A stretch of DNA of 11,603 bases from JAXGYV01 sp040772045 (lineage in GTDB: Bacteria > Actinomycetota > Thermoleophilia > UBA2241), in the NCBI GenBank assembly GCA_040772045.1, contig JAXGYV010000018.1, positions 1 to 11,603 on the forward strand, in the 5' to 3' direction. The notes under the pieces are model-generated. The model was given only the letters and a program-made list of their open reading frames with translations. It did no database searches and was not told the origin of the DNA. The position numbers and the translations under genes are program-made. Numbering within the stretch: the first letter of the stretch is position 1; each line of letters opens with the position of its first letter. Below are positions 1 through 6,450 of this stretch, in pieces.

Positions 1-16
1 TCGTGTTGGGGCTTGC

Positions 17-33
17 GGAGGGTGTCTCCCTCC
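17..33. other. Small perfect hairpin downstream of the antiporter gene
   Basis: GGAGGG (17-22) pairs with CCCTCC (28-33) across a 5-base loop, and a weaker GGCTA/TAGCC stem (61-65, 72-76) covers the antiporter stop. Neither is followed by a T-run on the minus strand, so a rho-independent terminator is not well supported. The first 70 bases show no gene. Confidence 0.25.
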
Positions 34-70
34 CCAGGCGCCATCGGTTGGCGGCCGGCCGGCTATCCTG

Positions 71-1270
71 CTAGCCCTCCACGCTGTTCTCCGTGGCCAC
101 GCCTCTCGACCCAGGGTGCTCGTTGACCGGCGTTCTCTCGTAGATCCAGCGGATGAGGAAGGGTGCGGCCACTGTGGTGAGGATGACCACAGCTACCACC
201 ACGCCGTAGAGGTCGTTGTCGATCGCTCCCGCTGAGAGCGCGATGCTGGCGACGACGATGCCCACTTCTCCGCGGGGCACCATGGCGACGCCAACCTCCG
301 CCGCGATCTGCTTTCCCTCGGCGCGCGCGCCGAAGTATGCGCCCAAGAACTTGGAGGCCACGGCGAGGGCGGTGAAGAGGGCGATTTGTGCCAGCGCTCG
401 GGGCTGGAGGAAGATCCCTGGCTCGAGGAAGCTGCCCACGTTGATGAAGAAGAACGGCACGAGGAAGTAGGCGACAGGCTCGAAGGTGCGCTCCAGCGGG
501 GCGAAGTGCCGCACCTTGGCCAGCATGAGCCCCGCGACGAATGCGCCGACGATAGCGGCGAGGCCGATCCATTGGGCGAGTACGGCTAGGCCGAGCATGA
601 GCACGAAGGCCATATCTGTCACCAGCTGCTCGGGTAGGCGGCGGATCGTAGTCTGGATGCGTTCGATTACTTTTGGCCCGGCGTACACCGTGAGGGCGAG
701 GAAGGCGCTCGCCTCGATGATGAGCAGGATGAACTGGAGGACCTGGAACGAGCTGATGGCGATACTCTGTACCAGCGCCAGGATGATCAGCCCCAGGATG
801 TCGTCCAACACGGCTGCCCCCAGGACGATGTTCATCGAGTATCGCTCGGAGTACCCAAGCTGCCGGAGCACAGAGACGGTGATGCCCACCGAGGTGGCTA
901 CCAGCGCCGTGCCGATGAACAGGTTGTCGGTGAGCTGATAGCCGAAGAGGTAGCCGGCCGCCAGACCTGCCGCGAAGGGCAAGATGATGCCGAGCGATCC
1001 CACGCGGACGGCCGGCACCCAAGAACGGAAGAGGCTCTGCAGATGCGTCTCCAGGCCGGCGAGAAACAGCAGGACGACGACGCCGAGTTCTGCCAGCGCT
1101 TCGAGCAGCGCTGAGTGCTCCACGATGCCCAGAACAGAGGGGCCGACCAGGATACCAGCGAGGATCTGCCCTACTATCGAGGGGATGCCGATGCGCTCGA
1201 GTGAGGCCCCGAGCAGTCGTGCTGCTCCGAAGGCGACAGCGACCTGGACGAGGATCTCGAGACGATCCAC
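71..1270 (-). CDS. CPA2-family Na+(K+)/H+ antiporter, membrane domain only
   Basis: This 399-residue, very hydrophobic protein is an inner-membrane monovalent cation/proton antiporter of the CPA2 (Na_H_Exchanger, PF00999) family. Membrane segments run through nearly the whole chain, about 10-13 by eye. Seen family marks are the TSVGIT stretch (about 126-131) in the crossing unwound helix region, the paired aspartates in AVLDDILGL (Asp156-Asp157) that carry the ion and proton, Lys307 in SKFLG, and the late PRGEVG motif (332-337). The chain ends soon after the last helix, so there is no TrkA-N/RCK or UspA domain as in KefB/KefC. The GTG start at 1270 is chosen because AAGGAAG lies just upstream and because the first helix follows at once; the frame stays open upstream, but that stretch is arginine-rich and not membrane-like. 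It is divergent from the amino-sugar genes and probably unrelated to them. Substrate ion (Na+ or K+) cannot be told from sequence. Confidence 0.9.
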   Translation of the reverse strand: MDRLEILVQVAVAFGAARLLGASLERIGIPSIVGQILAGILVGPSVLGIVEHSALLEALAELGVVVLLFLAGLETHLQSLFRSWVPAVRVGSLGIILPFAAGLAAGYLFGYQLTDNLFIGTALVATSVGITVSVLRQLGYSERYSMNIVLGAAVLDDILGLIILALVQSIAISSFQVLQFILLIIEASAFLALTVYAGPKVIERIQTTIRRLPEQLVTDMAFVLMLGLAVLAQWIGLAAIVGAFVAGLMLAKVRHFAPLERTFEPVAYFLVPFFFINVGSFLEPGIFLQPRALAQIALFTALAVASKFLGAYFGARAEGKQIAAEVGVAMVPRGEVGIVVASIALSAGAIDNDLYGVVVAVVILTTVAAPFLIRWIYERTPVNEHPGSRGVATENSVEG

Positions 1271-1430
1271 TCTCTTCCTTTCGGCATACGTATGGCCATG
1301 CGTGATCGCGACAGAGTGCCGCACGGCCAAGTTCCGTGGGCTCGCGGTAGTGTTGGTACGTCCTGCCCGCTCGTTCTCGTCGGGAAACCAGCATGGCGCG
1401 CACCGGTACACAAACAGCCGCCGCTGTCGT

Positions 1431-1460
1431 GCCGCATCCGAGAGGTGCGTTCTCGGCGGC
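1431..1460. promoter_or_regulatory. Inverted repeat next to the -35 box; candidate operator
   Basis: CCGAGA (1438-1443) and TCTCGG (1451-1456) pair across a 7-base loop. The arms continue with GCCG (1431-1434) and CGGC (1457-1460) after a 3-base bulge, giving ten pairs in all. The repeat ends two bases before TTGACA. As DNA it could be an operator; as RNA it lies upstream of the predicted transcript. There is no following T-run, so a terminator is unlikely. Confidence 0.35.
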
Positions 1461-1462
1461 GC

Positions 1463-1491
1463 TTGACACGTGCTCTCCATTGCGCGAATCT
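1463..1491 (+). promoter_or_regulatory. Putative housekeeping-sigma promoter for the amino-sugar genes
   Basis: A perfect TTGACA (1463-1468) is followed after 17 bases by GAATCT (1486-1491), which keeps the A at position 2 and T at position 6 of the -10 consensus. Transcription would start near 1498, giving a leader of about 50 bases before the ATG at 1551. The perfect -35 stands out in such GC-rich DNA, but the -10 match is weak. Confidence 0.45.
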
Positions 1492-1550
1492 GCGCGGCAG
1501 CCTTGTCGGGTTCGCCGGGGGCTCCCAACAATCGAGGCAATGGAACGAGC

Positions 1551-2816
1551 ATGCAGCCAGTACCCATCCAGCTACGACCGAGAAGCTACGATGCGATCAT
1601 CCGGCTCCTGGAGAAGGGGGTCGAGATTCCAAACCCCCTCGCGGTGGACATCGGTCCGGAGGTGGACGTAGATCGCATCTCGAGCCGCGGCGTCACGTTG
1701 TATCCGGGGTGTCGTATCTACGGCGCCAAGACCGCCATCTCCGCTGGTGTAAGGCTTGGCGCCGAGGCGCCAGTTACCATCGACGACTGCCGTCTCGGCC
1801 CGGAGGTAGAGCTGAACGGCGGTTCCTTCAAGAAGTCGGTGTTCCTCGAAAGAGCGAACATGGGACCGGCGGCGCAGGTACGCGAGGCCTGCCTTCTCGA
1901 GGAGGAGGCCAACGGAGCGCACTGTGTTGGCCTCAAGCAGACCATCCTCTTCCCCTTCGTCACGCTGGGCAGCCTGATCAACCTGTGTGACTGTCTCATG
2001 GCCGGCGGCACGAGTCGTAAGGATCACAGCGAGGTGGGGAGCTCCTACATCCACTTCAATTTCACGCCAGACGGCGACAAGACCACGCCCTCGCTGTTCG
2101 GCGACGTGCCGCGTGGCGTCATGCTCAACCAGCCGCCGATCTTCCTCGGCGGTCAAGGGGGAGCGGTGGGTCCGCTGCGACTCGGATTCGGCACGGTCGT
2201 GGCGGCGGGCTCGATACTGCGGCGTGACGTTTTGGCGGACGGCAGGTTCGTCATTGGCGCGTCTCACCCGGGGGTGGAGCGCGAGCACGCCAGGCACACC
2301 TACCTCGGCCTCTCTCGGGTTGTGGCCAACAACATCGTGTACCTGGCGAACCTGGTGGCGCTCGAGGAGTGGTACGCGCACGTGCGGCGGCCGTTCTTCG
2401 CCGCCCAGGAGCTGGGCGACCTGATCTACGAGGGCGCGCTGGAGATGCTCGCGCTCGCCAAGCGGGAGCGCGCCAAGCGTCTGACCGCCATGGCGAGCAA
2501 GGTGCAGCCGAGCGACGAGGGCCGGCGGGCGCTGCGCGAGCACAGTACCGCCGTAGGCGCGCTCTTCGAAGAGGAGCCGCCGGCCGCCGGCCGGCAGGCT
2601 TTCCTGGCGGCATTTCGACAGGCGGTTGGCGGCGGCGCGCCGGCCGCAGGTACCGGCGAGGCCGTCATCGTGCCGTGTGGCTACACGCAGACGATCCAGC
2701 AGCTGCCTGGCGATGTGGTTGCCGCGGGCGTCTCGTGGCTTCAGCAGGTCGTCGACTCCTTGTGCGCGCGAGCGTCCGAGCTGCTGCAGCCCTTACGCCT
2801 GTTCCACGAGCGGTAA
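1551..2816 (+). CDS. Left-handed beta-helix (hexapeptide repeat) protein, GlmU C-domain-like
   Basis: This 421-residue protein has a left-handed parallel beta-helix over about residues 45-235, seen as repeated short turns with hydrophobic residues at six-residue spacing (VTLYPGCRIYG, VRLGAEAPVTI, VELNGGSFKKSVF, VVAAGSILRRDV). Such helices form trimeric acyltransferases and the C-terminal half of GlmU, which acetylates glucosamine-1-phosphate. A conserved-looking central stretch contains CLMAGGTSRKDHSEVG (148-163), HFNFTP (168-173) and GDVPRGVMLNQPP (184-196), with His and Lys candidates for the active site. About residues 245-421 form a helical, Ala/Arg-rich C-terminal region. There is no GxGTRM-type uridylyltransferase domain. 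Similar proteins are, as I recall, often annotated as UDP-GlcNAc pyrophosphorylase, which this architecture does not support. The ATG at 1551 is chosen over a GTG at 1470, which overlaps the promoter; GGAA at 1542 gives a moderate ribosome binding site. It sits 27 bases before glmM, so a role in UDP-GlcNAc supply is likely but inferred. Confidence 0.75.
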   Translation: MQPVPIQLRPRSYDAIIRLLEKGVEIPNPLAVDIGPEVDVDRISSRGVTLYPGCRIYGAKTAISAGVRLGAEAPVTIDDCRLGPEVELNGGSFKKSVFLERANMGPAAQVREACLLEEEANGAHCVGLKQTILFPFVTLGSLINLCDCLMAGGTSRKDHSEVGSSYIHFNFTPDGDKTTPSLFGDVPRGVMLNQPPIFLGGQGGAVGPLRLGFGTVVAAGSILRRDVLADGRFVIGASHPGVEREHARHTYLGLSRVVANNIVYLANLVALEEWYAHVRRPFFAAQELGDLIYEGALEMLALAKRERAKRLTAMASKVQPSDEGRRALREHSTAVGALFEEEPPAAGRQAFLAAFRQAVGGGAPAAGTGEAVIVPCGYTQTIQQLPGDVVAAGVSWLQQVVDSLCARASELLQPLRLFHER

Positions 2817-2843
2817 CGCCGCTCTTGCGAGTGAGGAGAAACG

Positions 2844-4193
2844 ATGGGTAAGTTGTTCGGGACCGATGGCATTCGGGGAGAGGCCAACCGTTATCCCATG
2901 GACGCCCCCACGGCGTTCGCCGTTGGGCAGGCCGTCACGTACTTCCTCAAGAAGAAGGGCCACACCACGCGTATCCTCATCGGGAAAGACACCCGCATAT
3001 CCGGGTACATGCTCGAGAGTGCCCTCGAGTCCGGCATTACGTCCATGGGTGGCGATCCGGTTTTGGTGGGGGTGCTGCCGACGCCCGGCATCGCTTTCAT
3101 GACGGAGAGCATGCGTGTGGACGCGGGCATCGTGATCTCCGCCTCCCACAACCCGTTCCAAGACAACGGTATCAAGTTGTTCTCCGGCCAGGGTTTCAAG
3201 CTCTCCGATCAGCAGGAAGAGGAGATCGAGGCGCTCATGCTAGGGGGCGGGCTGTCCGAGTTGGTGGCTTCTCCCGCCGAGATGGGGCGCGCCTACCGGC
3301 TCGACGACGCGCATGGCCGGTACATCGTCTTCCTCAAGAATACGTTCCCCCGCAGCCTCTCGCTGGAGGGCATGAAGATCGCCGTGGACGTCGCCAACGG
3401 GGCCACTTACAAGGTGGCGACGGAGGCTCTCGGCGAGCTGGGCGCCGACCTCACCGTCATCCACGATGAGCCCGACGGGCTGAACATCAACCGCGATTGC
3501 GGTTCGCAGTATACGGCCGATCTGCGGCGGACGGTGGTGGAGAGTGGCGCCGCCGTGGGCCTCGCGTTCGACGGCGACGGCGACCGCCTGATCGCCGTCG
3601 ACGAAAAGGGCGCCGAGATCACCGGCGATCAGATCCTCATCATCTGTGCCCGTATGCTCAAAGAAGAAGGTAGGCTCAAGAACGATCTGCTCGTGAGCAC
3701 CATCATGAGCAATCTGGGGCTCACCGTCGCGTGTAAGAAGTACGGGTTCAACCACCACGCCTCCAAGGTTGGCGACCGCTACGTCCTCGAAGACATGCAG
3801 CGGCTCGGCGCCGTCCTCGGTGGCGAGCAGTCTGGCCACATCATCTTCCTCGACCACCACACGACTGGCGACGGCATCCTCACCGCGCTCCAACTCCTGG
3901 CGGCCATGCTCAAAGCCGGCAAGCCGTTGTCGGAGCTGGCCGCTCTCATGGACATCTTCCCGCAGAAGCTCATCAACGTGGACGTGAAGAGCAAGCCCGA
4001 CATCAGCACGGTGCCCGAGATCGTCGCGGCTATCGCTCACGTGGAGGCCGAGCTCAAGGATCAGGGCCGCGTGCTGGTTCGCTACTCGGGTACGCAGAAC
4101 ATGTGCCGGGTCATGGTGGAGGGCCCCACGAGCGAGGCGACGGAGCTGTACTGCCAGCAGGTCGCAGACGTGGTGCAGGGCGCCATCGGCTGA
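2844..4193 (+). CDS. glmM: Phosphoglucosamine mutase
   Basis: GlmM interconverts glucosamine-6-phosphate and glucosamine-1-phosphate in the cytoplasm, the second step towards UDP-GlcNAc. The 449-residue length is normal for the family. All four signature elements of the alpha-D-phosphohexomutase fold are visible: the opening KLFGTDGIRG (3-12), the phosphoserine loop SASHNP with catalytic Ser101, the Mg2+ loop DGDGDR (243-248), and the sugar-binding GEQSGH (327-332). The C-terminal phosphate-binding loop reads RYSGTQN (413-419) where RPSGTEP or RKSGTEP is usual, so the Glu is replaced by Gln. GAGGAG at 2833-2838, five bases before the ATG, is a strong ribosome binding site. It follows the beta-helix gene after 27 bases and is followed by the NagB-like gene after 42, suggesting one operon. 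A phosphomannomutase/phosphoglucomutase is the alternative, but the glmS linkage and the N-terminus favour GlmM. Confidence 0.95.
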   Translation: MGKLFGTDGIRGEANRYPMDAPTAFAVGQAVTYFLKKKGHTTRILIGKDTRISGYMLESALESGITSMGGDPVLVGVLPTPGIAFMTESMRVDAGIVISASHNPFQDNGIKLFSGQGFKLSDQQEEEIEALMLGGGLSELVASPAEMGRAYRLDDAHGRYIVFLKNTFPRSLSLEGMKIAVDVANGATYKVATEALGELGADLTVIHDEPDGLNINRDCGSQYTADLRRTVVESGAAVGLAFDGDGDRLIAVDEKGAEITGDQILIICARMLKEEGRLKNDLLVSTIMSNLGLTVACKKYGFNHHASKVGDRYVLEDMQRLGAVLGGEQSGHIIFLDHHTTGDGILTALQLLAAMLKAGKPLSELAALMDIFPQKLINVDVKSKPDISTVPEIVAAIAHVEAELKDQGRVLVRYSGTQNMCRVMVEGPTSEATELYCQQVADVVQGAIG

Positions 4194-4235
4194 TCGCGCC
4201 AGTACCAGGAAGCAGAGCGTCCGGAGGGGCTTCGC

Positions 4236-5258
4236 ATGCCGTTCACGATCTATATCACGACCGATTTCAATCAGATGAGCGCGGTGGCCGCTGAGGTAGT
4301 TATCGCCGACATCGAGGACAAGCAGAGGCGTCAGTCCGAGTACATCCTCGGGTTGGCTACCGGCAACTCTCCGACGGGGTTGTACAAGCATCTGGCCAAA
4401 TCGTTCAATGTCGGCGGCATCGATGCCGCCGGCGTACGCACCTTCAATCTCGACGAGTACGTTGGCCTACCGGGCGAGAACGCGCAGCAGCGCGCCCTCC
4501 ATCGGGAGTCCTACAGCTATTTCATGACCACCGAGCTGTTCGGGCTCATGCGGCACAAGTTCGCCGAGACCAACGTCCCGTGGGGCACGCTCATCGACCA
4601 GGCTGAGCTGGTGGCCGCGCTGGCGCGGAACCCGGACGATTACGACCTGCACGGGACAGACAAGGGCAAGGCCGTCGTCATCAAGGACAGCGCTCATGGC
4701 GCGCTGCGCGACGTCAAAGAGACGATCCTCGATGCCTACGAACGGAAGATCGCCGCGGCCGGCGGTGTGGATCTGCACGTGGTCGGTGTTGGCGGCCGCG
4801 GACACGTGGCCTTTCATGAGAGCGGCATCCCGTTTGCGGGCCACCGGATGCTGCTGGTGAGGCTCGACGAGAACACCGTGGAGAACGCGGTCAGCGACGG
4901 TCACTTTTCCACCAAGCAAGACAGTCCCTGCTACGCGATCTCTATGGGCGCCGAGCTGGTGTACGAGGCACGCAAAGTCGTGTTGCTCGCGAACGGCAGG
5001 CGCAAGACGGAGCCGGTGGCGGAGTCGATCCTCGGCGATGTCACCTGCGAGGTGCCGATCAGTTACGGCCAGACATACGTGGCTGGCGGCGGCGATCTTG
5101 TTTACGTCCTCGACGCCGCCGCCGCCGCGGAGGTGCTCGCCCACCAAGACGAGGTCGCCGCTAAGGGGTACCGTGTGGTCGACCGGCGTGGCGAGCCGTA
5201 CCCGTGCGTTGCCGACCTGGCGTTCTGCCGAGATGCCGACAGCGGCACCATGGGGTAG
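4236..5258 (+). CDS. Glucosamine-6-phosphate deaminase (NagB)-family protein, atypical
   Basis: This 340-residue protein belongs to the glucosamine-6-phosphate deaminase/6-phosphogluconolactonase superfamily. Seen motifs are the phosphate loop LATGNSPTGLY (40-50), NLDEYVG (71-77) with the ring-opening/proton-transfer Asp73, GVGGRGHVAFHESG (184-197), and GRRKTEP (254-260) with the phosphate-binding Lys257. Compared with E. coli NagB (266 residues, GVGNDGHIAFNEP) the catalytic His190 and Glu195 are kept, but the Asp of the Asp-His-Glu triad is Arg188. There is also an extra segment of about 30 residues around 120-150 and a longer C-terminus. Classical NagB degrades GlcN-6-P to fructose-6-phosphate and ammonia, opposite to GlmS. 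Its place between glmM and upstream of glmS, with the Arg substitution, makes ordinary deamination uncertain; an isomerase, a regulatory protein or a related sugar-phosphate enzyme are alternatives. GGAGG at 4223-4227, eight bases before the ATG, supports the start. Confidence 0.8.
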   Translation: MPFTIYITTDFNQMSAVAAEVVIADIEDKQRRQSEYILGLATGNSPTGLYKHLAKSFNVGGIDAAGVRTFNLDEYVGLPGENAQQRALHRESYSYFMTTELFGLMRHKFAETNVPWGTLIDQAELVAALARNPDDYDLHGTDKGKAVVIKDSAHGALRDVKETILDAYERKIAAAGGVDLHVVGVGGRGHVAFHESGIPFAGHRMLLVRLDENTVENAVSDGHFSTKQDSPCYAISMGAELVYEARKVVLLANGRRKTEPVAESILGDVTCEVPISYGQTYVAGGGDLVYVLDAAAAAEVLAHQDEVAAKGYRVVDRRGEPYPCVADLAFCRDADSGTMG

Positions 5259-5267
5259 ACGCTACCC
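5253..5267 (+). other. Short perfect hairpin over the nagB-like stop codon
   Basis: GGGTAG (5253-5258) pairs with CTACCC (5262-5267) across a 3-base ACG loop. The TAG stop of the NagB-like gene lies in the left arm. A G-rich stretch follows, with the 9-mer GCGGGGGCG present twice (5268-5276 and 5283-5291). There is no T-run, so this is not a typical intrinsic terminator; an mRNA processing or stability element is possible. Confidence 0.35.
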
Positions 5268-5305
5268 GCGGGGGCGCCAAAGGCGGGGGCGGCGGTCTGC
5301 CGATC

Positions 5306-6247
5306 ATGGATACGGAAGTCAGGCTTACGCGCCTCATCCAGCAGCTGGGTCCTCGTACGGGGGCTGAGGTGCTGGCGGCGTCGCCGGCGCCGGCTTTCGC
5401 ACAAGCAGAGCCGGGCGAGCAGGCGTTCGCCTGCTGGCGAGCGGCCGTGCTCTCCCCTCGTCTGGTCGTCAGGAGGGTGGGCACGCGGTATTTGCGACTC
5501 GATCACAAGGTCGAGGGCTTCGCGCGGCTCTCTCCCTCCATCCTGCGGGAGTTCCTCACGTACTCGGTGGTAGGACTCGTCGATGACGTGTCCGCGCTCG
5601 ACCGTCGGGCGGCGGAGGTGCTCGCGCACGTGCGGGCCGTGAGCCGCGCCAAGCTGGAGCTGGCGACGGGCGTTGTCGCCGGCGTGGCTGCGCGCATCGC
5701 GGAAGACGCCGGCGGAGGCGGCGACTACTGCATCTTCCTCGCCGGCGACGTCGTGTACGACATGGCACACGACGTCCCGCGGCCTGAGCGCAGTACCGGC
5801 AAGATGGTACGCGGCTCAGACTTGGATCTGGTGGCCGTTGTCGACGATGCGGCGCCGGAGGCACTGCTTCGCCGGCTCGACGCCGAGATGTACCAGCAGA
5901 AGTACCGGTATCTCATCAATCCATCCGCCAGGGAGGAGATCGACTACATCGTCAAGCCACTGGCGCGACTGCGCGAGCAAATGCAGTGCGATACCTTCAA
6001 GAAGATGGTGGCCTGCAAGATACTGCACGAAGGCGTGTTCATCCACGGGAGCCGGGAGCTGTTCACGGCCGCCAAGACGCTGCTCGAAGAGTACGGTGTC
6101 ACGCGGAAACTGGCGACCATGGAGGCCTCTGCCGCTCGACTTCGGCGAGCGGCGGAGGAGCGCTTGCTCGGTACGGAGCGAGGCATCCTGACCGCGGACG
6201 AGCTGCGTCTGTTCTTTACCACCGACGAGGCCGAAGAGTTCGAGTGA
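5306..6247 (+). CDS. Pol-beta-superfamily nucleotidyltransferase, function unknown
   Basis: I do not recognise a named family for this 313-residue soluble protein. The visible catalytic signature is RGSDLDLVAVVDD (169-181): Gly170-Ser171 followed by Asp172 and Asp174, the metal-binding pattern of DNA polymerase beta-like nucleotidyltransferases (MNT, Cca, aminoglycoside adenylyltransferases, GlnE/GlnD). A likely third carboxylate is Asp213 in EEIDYIVKPL. Residues 1-130 precede the domain and look mainly helical; residues 220-313 are helical and charged and may form a four-helix substrate or partner domain. No HD or ACT domain is seen, so it is not GlnD. The ATG at 5306 is chosen because an earlier ATG at 5204 would overlap the preceding gene by 55 bases and add a low-complexity glycine stretch; the ribosome binding site (GGCGG at 5291) is weak. 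Placed between the NagB-like gene and glmS, it may nucleotidylate a protein or small molecule linked to amino-sugar flow, which is only an inference. Confidence 0.7.
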   Translation: MDTEVRLTRLIQQLGPRTGAEVLAASPAPAFAQAEPGEQAFACWRAAVLSPRLVVRRVGTRYLRLDHKVEGFARLSPSILREFLTYSVVGLVDDVSALDRRAAEVLAHVRAVSRAKLELATGVVAGVAARIAEDAGGGGDYCIFLAGDVVYDMAHDVPRPERSTGKMVRGSDLDLVAVVDDAAPEALLRRLDAEMYQQKYRYLINPSAREEIDYIVKPLARLREQMQCDTFKKMVACKILHEGVFIHGSRELFTAAKTLLEEYGVTRKLATMEASAARLRRAAEERLLGTERGILTADELRLFFTTDEAEEFE

Positions 6248-6450
6248 GCGTAGTCGCGGCCGCTCGTTTCGCCATGCCGCGGAGCAACAGGTACACTCGG
6301 CTGTGGCCGCAGCGGGAGCCGCAGCTTCCTTTCGGCCAAAGGTTCGCAGTGTGAGATACGGCTGGCGGCGGCGTGTGCGGCAACTCACCGCTCGTCGCTG
6401 GCTCGCTGGCAAGCGACGATGGCATGCCCTCGTCGCGATGAAGGAGGAGC
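6248..6450 (+). promoter_or_regulatory. glmS upstream leader region with weak promoter-like element
   Basis: These 203 bases separate the nucleotidyltransferase gene from glmS, the largest gap among the plus-strand genes. TACACT at 6292-6297 matches four of six -10 bases, with a poor TTCGCC 18 bases upstream (6268-6273). A transcript starting near 6304 would carry a leader of about 147 bases with a CCTTT/AAAGG hairpin (6328-6342) and the alternative hairpins described separately. The glmS ribosome binding site AAGGAGG is at 6441-6447. A promoter here is plausible but weakly supported. Confidence 0.35.
6392..6436 (+). promoter_or_regulatory. Two mutually exclusive hairpins ahead of glmS
   Basis: The segment AGCGACGA (6412-6419) can pair fully with TCGTCGCT upstream (6392-6399, eight pairs, 12-base loop). 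Seven of its bases, 6413-6419, can instead pair with TCGTCGC downstream (6430-6436, 10-base loop). The two stems share one strand and cannot form together. The second ends four bases before the AAGGAGG of glmS, so its formation could hinder ribosome access. This is the layout of a switching leader, but no ligand or protein is known. Confidence 0.4.

Larger units (their letters stand above)
1271..1550. other. Divergent intergenic region
   Basis: This 280-base stretch separates the antiporter start from the beta-helix gene start. It holds the antiporter Shine-Dalgarno site at its left end, a perfect 10-base palindrome CATACGTATG at 1285-1294, a bulged inverted repeat at 1431-1460 and a promoter-like TTGACA element at 1463. 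No convincing conserved protein was seen in either strand here. I could not find a clear -35/-10 pair for the antiporter. Confidence 0.6.

Noticed and set aside
17..33. Rho-independent terminator after the antiporter
   Set aside because: The stem is perfect but short and has no T-run in the minus-strand direction.
1470..1550. Upstream GTG start for the beta-helix protein
   Set aside because: It lies inside the putative promoter (between TTGACA and the -10), and the added residues have no domain character.
1271..1567. N-terminal extension of the antiporter to an ATG at 1567
   Set aside because: The frame is open, but the extra 99 residues are charged and Cys/Arg-rich, overlap the divergent gene start, and lack a ribosome binding site as good as the one before the GTG at 1270.
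1572..2543. Long minus-strand open frame opposite the beta-helix gene
   Set aside because: His/Arg-rich composition without domain signs; a typical antisense shadow of a GC-rich gene.
3240..4391. Long minus-strand open frame opposite glmM
   Set aside because: It mirrors the codon pattern of glmM in GC-rich DNA, has no recognisable domain, and spans the end of glmM and the start of the next gene.
5204..5305. Earlier ATG for the nucleotidyltransferase
   Set aside because: It would overlap the NagB-like gene by 55 bases and add an Arg/Gly low-complexity stretch.
6248..6450. glmS ribozyme or known riboswitch in the glmS leader
   Set aside because: I could not find the conserved core sequences and pseudoknot layout of the Firmicutes glmS ribozyme; only simple alternative hairpins are seen.
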